This document shows, in pieces, positions 16,696 to 23,876 of a stretch of DNA of 64,000 nucleotides. A program made the position numbers and the translations under genes. Numbering within the stretch: the stretch's first letter is position 1; every line of letters starts with the position of its first letter. The notes beneath the pieces were generated by a model. The model searched no databases. It worked only from the letters and a program-made list of their open reading frames with translations, and was not told where the DNA came from. The stretch is from Pseudodesulfovibrio cashew (lineage in GTDB: Bacteria > Desulfobacterota > Desulfovibrionia > Desulfovibrionales > Desulfovibrionaceae). The stretch is taken from positions 3,077,501 to 3,141,500 of the forward strand of contig NZ_CP046400.1 in assembly GCF_009762795.1 (NCBI RefSeq). Reading direction: 5' to 3'.

Positions 16696-17487
16696 CTAAG
16701 CTTCACAAAGCAGGCGACTCAACTCGGCGTGAATAATGCCGTTCGACGCCAGGATCGTCTTTGAACCAAAGGCGTATTCCCTGGCCGCGTCGTATTCCGT
16801 GACAAGTCCCCCGGCCTCCTTCACCAGGAGTAAACCGGCAGCCGTATCCCACGGATTAAGCGCGCTTTCGTAGAATCCGTCATATCGCCCGCACGCAACA
16901 TAGGCGAGATCCAGGGCCGCAGCACCAGGACGACGGATGCCCTGAGCAAGTGGCAACAACCGTTCCAGATGTTTGAGCACCGTCTCAAGATGCTCCTCGA
17001 TGGCATAGGGAAAGCCCGTGGCGAGCAGGCAGCGCTGCATTTCGCTCTCCCCTGTTACGTGAATGGGGCGGTCGTTGAGGAATGCGCCTTTGCCCTCGGC
17101 TGCGGTAAACATTTCGCCCATGAGCGGCAGATTGACCAGGCCAAGCACCACACGACCTCGATGCCACAGCCCGATGGAGTTGGCCACCAAGGGCAGACCA
17201 TGTGCATAGTTGGTCGTGCCATCGATGGGATCGATGATCCAGGTGAATTCGCCCAATTGCCCGTCGCTTGCCGATTCTTCGGCCAAAAAATTGGCTTCGG
17301 GCAGCAAGGTCCCGAGGGCTTCCTTGAGCATCAACTCCACAGCCATGTCGGTCTCCGTGACCAGGTCTATCCTCCCTTTGTAGGATATCTTCCTGGTTCC
17401 GGCGGAAGCCTGCCTTACCATTTCACCGGCCCTATCGGCTATGACCATCAACTCCGGCAATAACAATTCGGCCTTGAATGATTTCAT
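16696..17487 (-). CDS. Inositol monophosphatase family protein (SuhB-like)
   Basis: A 263-residue Mg-dependent phosphatase. The metal-binding motifs are present: FLAEESASDG, WIIDPIDGTTNYAHGLP and the C-terminal NPWDTAAGLLLVKEAGG. Family members hydrolyse inositol phosphates or similar sugar and nucleotide phosphates, and SuhB also acts in transcription antitermination; the substrate here is not determined. A terminator separates it from the upstream DUF6485 gene. It converges with the NUDIX gene. Confidence 0.93.
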   Translation of the reverse strand: MKSFKAELLLPELMVIADRAGEMVRQASAGTRKISYKGRIDLVTETDMAVELMLKEALGTLLPEANFLAEESASDGQLGEFTWIIDPIDGTTNYAHGLPLVANSIGLWHRGRVVLGLVNLPLMGEMFTAAEGKGAFLNDRPIHVTGESEMQRCLLATGFPYAIEEHLETVLKHLERLLPLAQGIRRPGAAALDLAYVACGRYDGFYESALNPWDTAAGLLLVKEAGGLVTEYDAAREYAFGSKTILASNGIIHAELSRLLCEA

Positions 17488-17501
17488 TTAGTCTCCTCAA
17501 G

Positions 17502-17529
17502 AAAAAAGACGGTGAGGACACCGTCTTTT
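17502..17529 (-). terminator. Terminator after the DUF6485 gene
   Basis: Stem AAAGACGGTG/CACCGTCTTT with a four-base loop. On the minus strand it is followed by six T residues. It lies between the DUF6485 stop and the inositol monophosphatase start. Confidence 0.85.
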
Positions 17530-17550
17530 CACTTTCAAACAACCTTCCGA

Positions 17551-17754
17551 TCAGGTCCGGCGCTGGATGAAGAACTCAACAGTTCGATTGTAGGTCTTCT
17601 CCTCCTCCGCAGTAAAGAAACACGCCGGGATCTCACCACGCTGCCGGTGGTAATGCAAACATTCGCAACAAATACCGTGCTTGTCGCAAGAATATGTGCA
17701 GGAACAGTACTGTTCATTGATTTTCGACCGTGGACATTGGTCTTTCTTTTTCAT
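17551..17754 (-). CDS. DUF6485 family small cysteine-rich protein
   Basis: A 67-residue protein with eight cysteines (7, 17, 19, 23, 29, 30, 32, 45) and clustered histidines (26, 34, 36). The core CSCTYSCDKHGICCECLHYH followed by GEIPACFF is the pattern of DUF6485, found in anaerobic bacteria. It probably binds metal, perhaps zinc or an Fe-S cluster (inference). ATG 17754 is chosen since GAGGGGG lies upstream and the family begins at this point; the frame is open further upstream but without similarity. It is monocistronic, with its own promoter and terminator. Confidence 0.8.
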   Translation of the reverse strand: MKKKDQCPRSKINEQYCSCTYSCDKHGICCECLHYHRQRGEIPACFFTAEEEKTYNRTVEFFIQRRT

Positions 17755-17805
17755 TGCAACCCCCTCATGCCACATGAATTGGACTCGCCTCGCAGAGCCT
17801 GGGAG

Positions 17806-17834
17806 ACTGTAGACAACGTTACTCATTGAGTCAA
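17806..17834 (-). promoter_or_regulatory. Sigma-70 promoter for DUF6485 gene
   Basis: On the minus strand TTGACT (17834-17829), a 17-base spacer and TACAGT (17811-17806), about 50 bases before the DUF6485 ATG. The -35 overlaps an inverted repeat TCATTG-AGT-CAATGA (17823-17837), which could be an operator. Confidence 0.55.
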
Positions 17835-18009
17835 TGATTCTAGCGGTTATGGGGCAATACTTGAACACATGGATAGTTGCTTCGAGTAAATGGCGGTCAT
17901 TCCACCGGGCAAATCCGTTGAATTTCACGCCGGATGGGTATATGAATTTATGATTGCGGCATAGCCGCTTAGACCACTGTTATCATCACAAGATCACCGG
18001 CAGGAATTC

Positions 18010-19728
18010 ATGTGGAAGAAAGCGTTCAGCAAAGCTCCGGGCTTCAAGAAATACGGCAGGAGGAATTCCCCCTCTCCCGAGCTGAGAACCCTTGAGGAAC
18101 TCAAGGAATTTCTGGACTTCAGTCATATCAAATATTGCCTGCTCAAGCCCTATTTCGAGGTGAAGGATTATCCGTTGGTGGAAGCCAGGGAACTCCTACC
18201 CTCCTTTGAGGTGGATCTGTATGAATACAAGGCTCTGCCCGGTATGAGCCTCGTCGCCTTCGAACGTCAGCTTAATTCCTTCCAGGAGGTCTTCCAGTTC
18301 GACGCCCTGCACGCCCTGTCGGACTGGGAAGGCATGCTCAGCCAGGACTCGTGTATCGTCGAGGACAACGCCATTCAGACCAACCTGCGCACGTTCCAGA
18401 GTCGCCTGCCGAAACGTCACCATCCGGATTTTTTCAAGGCGTATGACAGCGCGGATATCACCAACATGAAGAACTACCCGAAGCTGCTGTCCTTCCTGCT
18501 TGAACTGGAGCGCGCTCATGTGCTGGCGCACGATAGCGCAGGGCAGTTCACCCTGCGCGGGATATATTCCTCTCTGCCCTCCAATCTGGACAGCGAACTC
18601 AAGCAGTTTGGCCTGAAGATAGGCAAGTTCCGCCCCGGGGACAGCCTCATGTACGAATGCAACCGCCTGTTTGTTTACCAGTTCATGATGGAGTTGCATG
18701 GTTTCCCCATTGTTTCTGAGCGGCGCACCTCTTCAGCCATGTTCGCCATTCGTCTGTTACGGTCCGGGGAGCGTTTCATAGTCCGTGTTTTGGGACAGAG
18801 CGACCGCACCATCACCACATTGATGACACCGCCGGAAAGCAGACCCAAGCCATTCAAGAAATATCCACGAGTGGAAAAGATGGCCCTTGTCCAAGTCAAT
18901 GAAAACCAGAAGGACGCCATCGCTTTCTTCAATGAGAATGGGTATTTCGTTGATAAGAAAAAACGGGTTGTCATTCTCCGTGTGACCTACCAGCAGCATG
19001 AATACAGCCCCAAGAACGTGCGAGAGGATCGTGCCCTTTCCGTGTTGCGTCAGGAGGTCATCCACCCCATCACGGGCGAGATCATGGATAATGTCAATAT
19101 TATCCAGAATGTCCAGAACATGATCCTCAGGCTCAACGACATCGTGCGCGGCGAATACCGGATTGCCATAAATTACAAACGCAATGAGATCATCAGCAGC
19201 ACGGAAACACACGAAAATCGTCTGAAGGTGCTCTACTCCTGGCTCTCCAAACACATGCATCGGATCGTGGATTATTCTGATGAGTATTACTCTCAGGTGG
19301 TGAAGGTTTTGGACGGATATCTTCTCGCTCCAGACAATTACGATATTTTCAATGAACACTATCTGCTGCATCAGGAAGTCTGGTCTCGTTACAGCCAGAT
19401 TCAACAGGCGAGAAAGGTACGGATCCTTGAAGATCTTCGTTATCGGAAGTACAAGGGCGAGCCGATCTCCTATGGACGCATGCTGGAGCTCATGACCGAA
19501 ATCCTGAGTGAACTCAAATTTGAAATAGTAAATTATTTCGATAAGCTGGTCGTAAAAGTCCTGATCATAGGCAACGACGTGATCTCAGACCCGTATTTAC
19601 AGCGGCAATATGTGAACGTGGATGAAGCCACCCTTTCCCCCTATGGTAGAAAGATTCACTCCCTTTACAACCAACTGGCCCAACTGCTCGATGAATTCCG
19701 CTTCATCAGAAAGTCCAGGACCACATAA
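18010..19728 (+). CDS. Conserved-looking protein of unknown function, 572 residues
   Basis: A soluble-looking 572-residue protein with no signal peptide or membrane helix. I recognise no domain. The sequence has mixed alpha/beta character, basic ends (MWKKAFSKAPGFKKYGRR; FRFIRKSRTT) and a helical C-terminal half rich in tyrosine and charged residues (YSWLSKHMHRIVDYSDEYYSQ, YSQIQQARKVRILEDLRYRK). ATG 18010 has AGGA four bases upstream. Codon use looks like that of neighbouring genes, so recent transfer is not suggested. It is divergent from the DUF6485 gene. A weak hairpin precedes gcvT, so the two may or may not be co-transcribed. Confidence 0.8.
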   Translation: MWKKAFSKAPGFKKYGRRNSPSPELRTLEELKEFLDFSHIKYCLLKPYFEVKDYPLVEARELLPSFEVDLYEYKALPGMSLVAFERQLNSFQEVFQFDALHALSDWEGMLSQDSCIVEDNAIQTNLRTFQSRLPKRHHPDFFKAYDSADITNMKNYPKLLSFLLELERAHVLAHDSAGQFTLRGIYSSLPSNLDSELKQFGLKIGKFRPGDSLMYECNRLFVYQFMMELHGFPIVSERRTSSAMFAIRLLRSGERFIVRVLGQSDRTITTLMTPPESRPKPFKKYPRVEKMALVQVNENQKDAIAFFNENGYFVDKKKRVVILRVTYQQHEYSPKNVREDRALSVLRQEVIHPITGEIMDNVNIIQNVQNMILRLNDIVRGEYRIAINYKRNEIISSTETHENRLKVLYSWLSKHMHRIVDYSDEYYSQVVKVLDGYLLAPDNYDIFNEHYLLHQEVWSRYSQIQQARKVRILEDLRYRKYKGEPISYGRMLELMTEILSELKFEIVNYFDKLVVKVLIIGNDVISDPYLQRQYVNVDEATLSPYGRKIHSLYNQLAQLLDEFRFIRKSRTT

Positions 19729-19751
19729 ACCTAAGGTTTAAAGCCTTTTTT
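19729..19751 (+). terminator. Weak possible terminator before gcvT
   Basis: A small stem AAACC-TAA-GGTTT, with a second AAGG/CCTT option, ends in six T residues directly after the 572-residue protein stop. The stem is short, so read-through into gcvT is likely. Confidence 0.35.
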
Positions 19752-19771
19752 ACAAGAATTCAGGAGGATAC

Positions 19772-20857
19772 ATGACAAGTCTAGAGATAACCCCATTAAC
19801 GCAATGGCACCGGGACAACGGCGCCAAGATGGCTCCCTTCGCCGGTTTCGACATGCCGGTACAGTACAAGGGCATCATGGTTGAACATAAGCACACCCGC
19901 TCCCACGCCGGGGTCTTCGACATTTGCCACATGGGTGAATTCGCACTTGTCGGCGCTGGTGCAAAAGACGCCTTGAACAAGATAATCACCCATGACCTTG
20001 AAACACTTGCCCCTGGCAAATGTCGATACGGATTTTTGCTCAATGAAACCGGTGGGATCATCGACGACCTGATCGTCTACTGCACGGCCGAAGATGAGTA
20101 CATGCTCGTGGTCAACGGCGCGTGCCGGGAAAAGGATTTCAAGCAGATCAAGGCCAATCTTCCCGAATCGGTCCTGCTCACGGACATCAGCGATCAGACG
20201 GCAAAGATCGACCTTCAGGGCCCCGACTCTCTCGACGTCGTAAACGAGCTCATGGGAGCATCTTGGAATCATTTGAAATACTTCAATTTCGAAACGACGA
20301 ACACCCTCGGCTTCTCCATGATCATCAGCCGAACCGGCTACACGGGTGAACTGGGCTACGAACTCTACCTCCCTTCCGACAAGGCGTTGGAAATCTGGGA
20401 AAAGCTTGTGGCGGACGAACGTGTGGAGCCGGTCGGACTCGGTGCACGCGACACCCTGCGCCTGGAAATAGGCTATCCCTTGTATGGCCAGGACCTGGAT
20501 GACGTCCACACTCCCGAAGAGGCCGGTGCCGGATTTTTCCTGAAAAAGGAGACGGACTACATAGGAAAGAGCGGTCTGGGCAACGCCAAAGTATCTCTGA
20601 TTCCTCTGACCATCGAAGGCCGACGGACAGCCCGCCACCACGACGAGGTCCTGCTCGCCTCGGGTGAAAAAACCGGCGTGGTCACCAGTGGCTCCTTTGC
20701 CCCCAGTTTGGGGCACTGCATTGCCCTTGCCTATGTCAGGAAGGAAGATGCGGACAACGAAACCTTCATCATCAAGACCGCCCGCGCGGAATTGGAAGCA
20801 AAAAAGACCGGTCTGCCGTTCTTCAAGGATGGCACGGCACGAAAAAAAGTTGATTAA
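19772..20857 (+). CDS. gcvT: Glycine cleavage system T protein (aminomethyltransferase)
   Basis: A 361-residue tetrahydrofolate-dependent aminomethyltransferase. Motifs include MAPFAGFDMPVQYKG, GVFDICHMGEF, NETGGIIDDLIVY, LVVNGACREKDF, ISRTGYTGELGYELY and GLGARDTLRLEIGYPLYG. AGGAGG precedes ATG 19772. No gcvH or gcvP gene lies in the window, and a terminator follows directly, so gcvT stands apart here; the partners are probably elsewhere. No glycine riboswitch is visible in the 43-base leader. Confidence 0.95.
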   Translation: MTSLEITPLTQWHRDNGAKMAPFAGFDMPVQYKGIMVEHKHTRSHAGVFDICHMGEFALVGAGAKDALNKIITHDLETLAPGKCRYGFLLNETGGIIDDLIVYCTAEDEYMLVVNGACREKDFKQIKANLPESVLLTDISDQTAKIDLQGPDSLDVVNELMGASWNHLKYFNFETTNTLGFSMIISRTGYTGELGYELYLPSDKALEIWEKLVADERVEPVGLGARDTLRLEIGYPLYGQDLDDVHTPEEAGAGFFLKKETDYIGKSGLGNAKVSLIPLTIEGRRTARHHDEVLLASGEKTGVVTSGSFAPSLGHCIALAYVRKEDADNETFIIKTARAELEAKKTGLPFFKDGTARKKVD

Positions 20858-20859
20858 CA

Positions 20860-20890
20860 AAAAAAGGGACGCTTCGGCGTCCCTTTTTTT
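20860..20890 (+). terminator. Rho-independent terminator after gcvT
   Basis: AAAAAAGGGACGC-TTCG-GCGTCCCTTTTTTT: a stable GC-rich stem with a UUCG tetraloop and a T run. The A-rich 5' arm means it can also act on the minus strand for the convergent acyltransferase gene. Confidence 0.95.
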
Positions 20891-20917
20891 AGCATTATCC
20901 TATTGAACTTCCATTTT

Positions 20918-21568
20918 TTATTCGTGATCACGACCCAGCTCGCGCATGCGCGCCTCAAGCCTTTTCCGCTCCCCCGCCATGACTTCGGGATTAAGCTTCT
21001 CACGGGTCACCTCCATTGGTTCCCCCAAACAGATGCGACATTTGGTAAATGGCATTGGTAACACAAATTTATCCCACGAATTGAAAATCTTGGCACGTTT
21101 GGGGAATGCCCGCAATGGGACGATGACTCCCTTCACACGCTGAGCCAGAAAAATGACCCCATCCTTGGACTTGTGACGCGGACCACGCGGGCCGTCCAGG
21201 GTAATGACCCCGATACGATTCTCTTTTTCCATTATCCGCTTTGCCTTGAGCAATGCCCGTACTCCGCCCCGGGAACTGGATCCGCGGACAGTCACATGGC
21301 CCAACCGTTCGATGACTCTGGCGATAACCTCACCATCCTTGCTCTGGCTCACAAAGGTGACCAAACGGTCGCATCTGGAGTAACCAAAAGCGGTGGCCGG
21401 GAATAATTCGCCGTGCCACAAGCCAAGGATCAGTGGTTTTGCCTGTCTATTCAAGGCAAGAAAGCCGTCCCAGTCACCATCGATTTCATAACGAATCGAC
21501 CGAGCCCACAGTTTGAATAGGAAGGCGATGAACGGAGCGAGGCAAGCGGGATCAAAGGGTATTTTCAT
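20918..21568 (-). CDS. DUF374 lysophospholipid acyltransferase-like protein
   Basis: A 216-residue protein with the DUF374 signature: LGLWHGELFPATAF (acyltransferase-like H), FVSQSKDGEVIARVIERLGHVTVRGSSSRGG, then ITLDGPRGPRHKSKDGVIFLAQ. Relatives are predicted lipid or lipid A acyltransferases at the inner membrane, some of which act in KDO or lipid A modification. The start is uncertain: ATG 21568 (MKIPFDP) is chosen, ATG 21598 is possible and neither has a strong ribosome site. Convergent with gcvT and divergent from yedF. Confidence 0.85.
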   Translation of the reverse strand: MKIPFDPACLAPFIAFLFKLWARSIRYEIDGDWDGFLALNRQAKPLILGLWHGELFPATAFGYSRCDRLVTFVSQSKDGEVIARVIERLGHVTVRGSSSRGGVRALLKAKRIMEKENRIGVITLDGPRGPRHKSKDGVIFLAQRVKGVIVPLRAFPKRAKIFNSWDKFVLPMPFTKCRICLGEPMEVTREKLNPEVMAGERKRLEARMRELGRDHE

Positions 21569-21729
21569 GATAGTCCGAATGGCGTTTTTTCCCTTCATAG
21601 CCGCAGTGCCGAAACAGGGCAAGATGCAATGTGCATTGGCGTGGACGTTTTGTGCCCAACCGTGGATAGATCCTTTCTATTTGACCCTTTGATCGCACCT
21701 ATGCTTCAAATTGATGCAAGGAGAAACGT

Positions 21730-22350
21730 ATGACACAGATTCAGCTTGAATGCCAAGGGCTTCCCTGCCCTCAACCGGTTCTGAAATGCAAGTCGGCCAT
21801 CGAAAATGACGCGCCGGACGAACTGATCATTATAGTGGACAACGACGCCGCCAAGGAAAATGTGAGCCGTTTTCTGAAAACACGCGGATACGACGTCCAG
21901 GTTGAGAACCGAGGTTCCGATTTTGCTGTAATCGGCAAGCGGATATCTACGGACGGCGACGAATGTGAAGTCTGCAAGGTCATGAGCGAAGCGGAAATCA
22001 GCAATGTCGGGCAGGAGAAAATCCTGGTCTTCATTCCCACTGAAGTCATGGGAACGGGCGACGACGAACTGGGCGCCAAGCTCATGACCAATTTCCTGCT
22101 GACACTGAAGGAGCTGGGCCCGGACCTGTGGCGAATCGTCATGGTCAACGCAGGAGTCAAACTGACCGTACCAGGCAACCCCTGCATGGAGGTGCTCAAG
22201 GAACTGGAGGAAAACGGCGTCTCCATCCTCGTCTGTGGAACCTGTCTGGAGTTCTTCGGCCTCTCCGACACGTTCCAGGTAGGCAACATGACCAACATGC
22301 TCGACGTGGTCACCAGCTTCCAGCTTGCCAGCAAAACCATTCGCGTCTAA
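21730..22350 (+). CDS. yedF: YedF-type sulfurtransferase-like selenium metabolism protein
   Basis: A 206-residue two-domain protein. Residues 1-75 are a TusA/SirA domain with the CPQPVL motif (C13), and residues about 95-206 are a DsrE-like domain (ILVFIPTEVMGTGDDELGAKLM, NAGVKL, LVCGTCLEFFGL). This fusion is the YedF family linked to selenium metabolism (TIGR03527). C13 is the likely persulfide or perselenide carrier. AAGGAG precedes the ATG. No selD or selA gene lies in the window. The selenium role is known for the family by genomic association rather than firm biochemistry. Confidence 0.92.
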   Translation: MTQIQLECQGLPCPQPVLKCKSAIENDAPDELIIIVDNDAAKENVSRFLKTRGYDVQVENRGSDFAVIGKRISTDGDECEVCKVMSEAEISNVGQEKILVFIPTEVMGTGDDELGAKLMTNFLLTLKELGPDLWRIVMVNAGVKLTVPGNPCMEVLKELEENGVSILVCGTCLEFFGLSDTFQVGNMTNMLDVVTSFQLASKTIRV

Positions 22351-22411
22351 GACATGATCATCCGGCGCGGGGCGGACTCCCCTGCCCTGCGCCTATTTCA
22401 CAGGATGGATC

Positions 22412-23164
22412 ATGCCGCAGGAAACTTCACTCATTCGTCTCAACAAATTCATAGCCCAATCCGGTATAGCCTCCAGGCGAGGTGCCGATGATCTTGTTTT
22501 CGCCGGCAAGGTTACAGTCAACGGCGTCACAGCCGATTCCCCGGGCATCAAGGTCGATCCGGCCAAAGACAAAGTTGCGGTAAACGGGCAGTTGATCGGT
22601 ACCGGCGGAGGCAAGGACATCACTCTCATACTGCACAAGCCGGTAGAAGTGGTGACCACAGCGAGCGATCCTCAGGGACGGACAACCGTCCTCGATCTTC
22701 TGCCCAAGAAAATCAAGGAGATGCGCCCATTCCCTGTGGGACGTCTAGATTTTTTTTCCGAAGGCCTTTTGCTGCTGACCACGGACGGCGATCTTTGCTA
22801 CCGACTCACCCACCCGAAATACCACCTGCCTAAAGTCTATAGAGTGACTGTCCGAGGCAATGTAACCGATGGAATTCTCAAGAAGATGCGTTCCGGCATG
22901 ACTCTGGAGGATGGAGAAAGGCTCGCCCCGGTCAAAGTGGTCGCGGAAAAACCCGTAGCCGGGACCCAGACGCTTGAAATGACGCTCATCCAGGGAGTCA
23001 ATCGTCAGATTCGACGAATGTGCCAGGAGAGCGGACTGACCATTCTGCGCCTGCACAGGGTCAAACAGGGACCGGTGGCCTTGGGTGACCTTAAGCGGGG
23101 CCAGTGGCGCGAATTGACGCCAGCAGAACTGAACGCCCTGAAAAAGGCGGTCAAGCTGCGCTAG
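22412..23164 (+). CDS. RluB/RsuA-family pseudouridine synthase
   Basis: A 250-residue enzyme with an N-terminal S4 RNA-binding domain (IRLNKFIAQSGIASRRGADDL, about 8-65) and the catalytic motif PVGRLDFFSEGLLLLTTDGDL with the nucleophile D113. KVYRVTVRG and VNRQIRRMCQESGLTILRLHR are further family signatures. It probably modifies 23S rRNA (RluB type), although RsuA-family members are hard to separate by eye. It follows yedF by 61 bases and converges on lolA with a 3-base gap. Confidence 0.92.
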   Translation: MPQETSLIRLNKFIAQSGIASRRGADDLVFAGKVTVNGVTADSPGIKVDPAKDKVAVNGQLIGTGGGKDITLILHKPVEVVTTASDPQGRTTVLDLLPKKIKEMRPFPVGRLDFFSEGLLLLTTDGDLCYRLTHPKYHLPKVYRVTVRGNVTDGILKKMRSGMTLEDGERLAPVKVVAEKPVAGTQTLEMTLIQGVNRQIRRMCQESGLTILRLHRVKQGPVALGDLKRGQWRELTPAELNALKKAVKLR

Positions 23165-23167
23165 GCC

Positions 23168-23863
23168 CTAAAATCCTTGGGTGTTGTCTTCGATATGGAC
23201 GTTTTTGGGTGGAGTGAACGTGAACATCTCCGCTCCCAACTTCACATCCAGGGCGACGTCGGACAGCCTGACCTCATTGCCGTTTCCATAGAAATCCACG
23301 ATCATCACCTGACGCAGCAGCCCGGTGTCAGGCTCTACGCCAACATAGGCCAGGACCATACCCGGCTCCGGCTCCTTGGGCACCAGTTGCAGCACTGTGA
23401 ATCCTTTTCCCCATTTGGATCGAACCTTGTCGGCGCCCTGCCATTCGGTTTTGACCACGAAATCTTCCTTGATGTTGGCCTTGCCGGAAATGAAACGAAG
23501 AATAGTCTTGGAGTCCAACAGCCCGGCAACGCTGTACTTGATGGCCACCTCTTCATCTTCGATATAATCCCAGGCGGCATCCGGGCCGACGATGAGCAAC
23601 TCCTTCTCCGGATCGGTAGTCTCCCAACGCACCTGAGAGGGCTGCCTGAACCATATGCGCCCCTTGCGCAACTGGACTTCGCCACTGGCCACGTTAGTCA
23701 GCTCCTGAACAAAATCTGCCCGAAATGTTTTCAAAGACTCGTACCGTTGCTGGATAAGGTCGGGTATATCTTCGGTCGCAATGGGATCGGCCGCCTGGCA
23801 GGTCATGACGAAAAAAGTGATCAACACGGCGGTGATGAACAACGTCGCAATATTTTTCAACAT
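23168..23863 (-). CDS. lolA: Outer-membrane lipoprotein carrier protein LolA
   Basis: A 231-residue periplasmic chaperone that ferries lipoproteins from LolCDE to the outer membrane. A signal peptide (MLKNIATLFITAVLITFFVM, cleavage near CQA-ADP) precedes the LolA fold with LKTFRADFVQE, GRIWFRQPSQVRWETTDPEKELLIV and DGP-like turns. ATG 23863 has AGGAG seven bases upstream; the frame is open further 5' but lies inside the ftsK 3' end. It is 13 bases after ftsK and probably co-transcribed. Confidence 0.92.
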   Translation of the reverse strand: MLKNIATLFITAVLITFFVMTCQAADPIATEDIPDLIQQRYESLKTFRADFVQELTNVASGEVQLRKGRIWFRQPSQVRWETTDPEKELLIVGPDAAWDYIEDEEVAIKYSVAGLLDSKTILRFISGKANIKEDFVVKTEWQGADKVRSKWGKGFTVLQLVPKEPEPGMVLAYVGVEPDTGLLRQVMIVDFYGNGNEVRLSDVALDVKLGAEMFTFTPPKNVHIEDNTQGF

Positions 23864-23876
23864 CAGGGAACTCCTG

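Noticed and set aside
19729-19771. Glycine riboswitch upstream of gcvT
   Set aside because: The leader is only 43 bases and lacks the conserved glycine aptamer cores.
21630-21660. CAATG-TG-CATTG repeat between acyltransferase and yedF as operator
   Set aside because: Arms of five bases only; expected by chance at this length.
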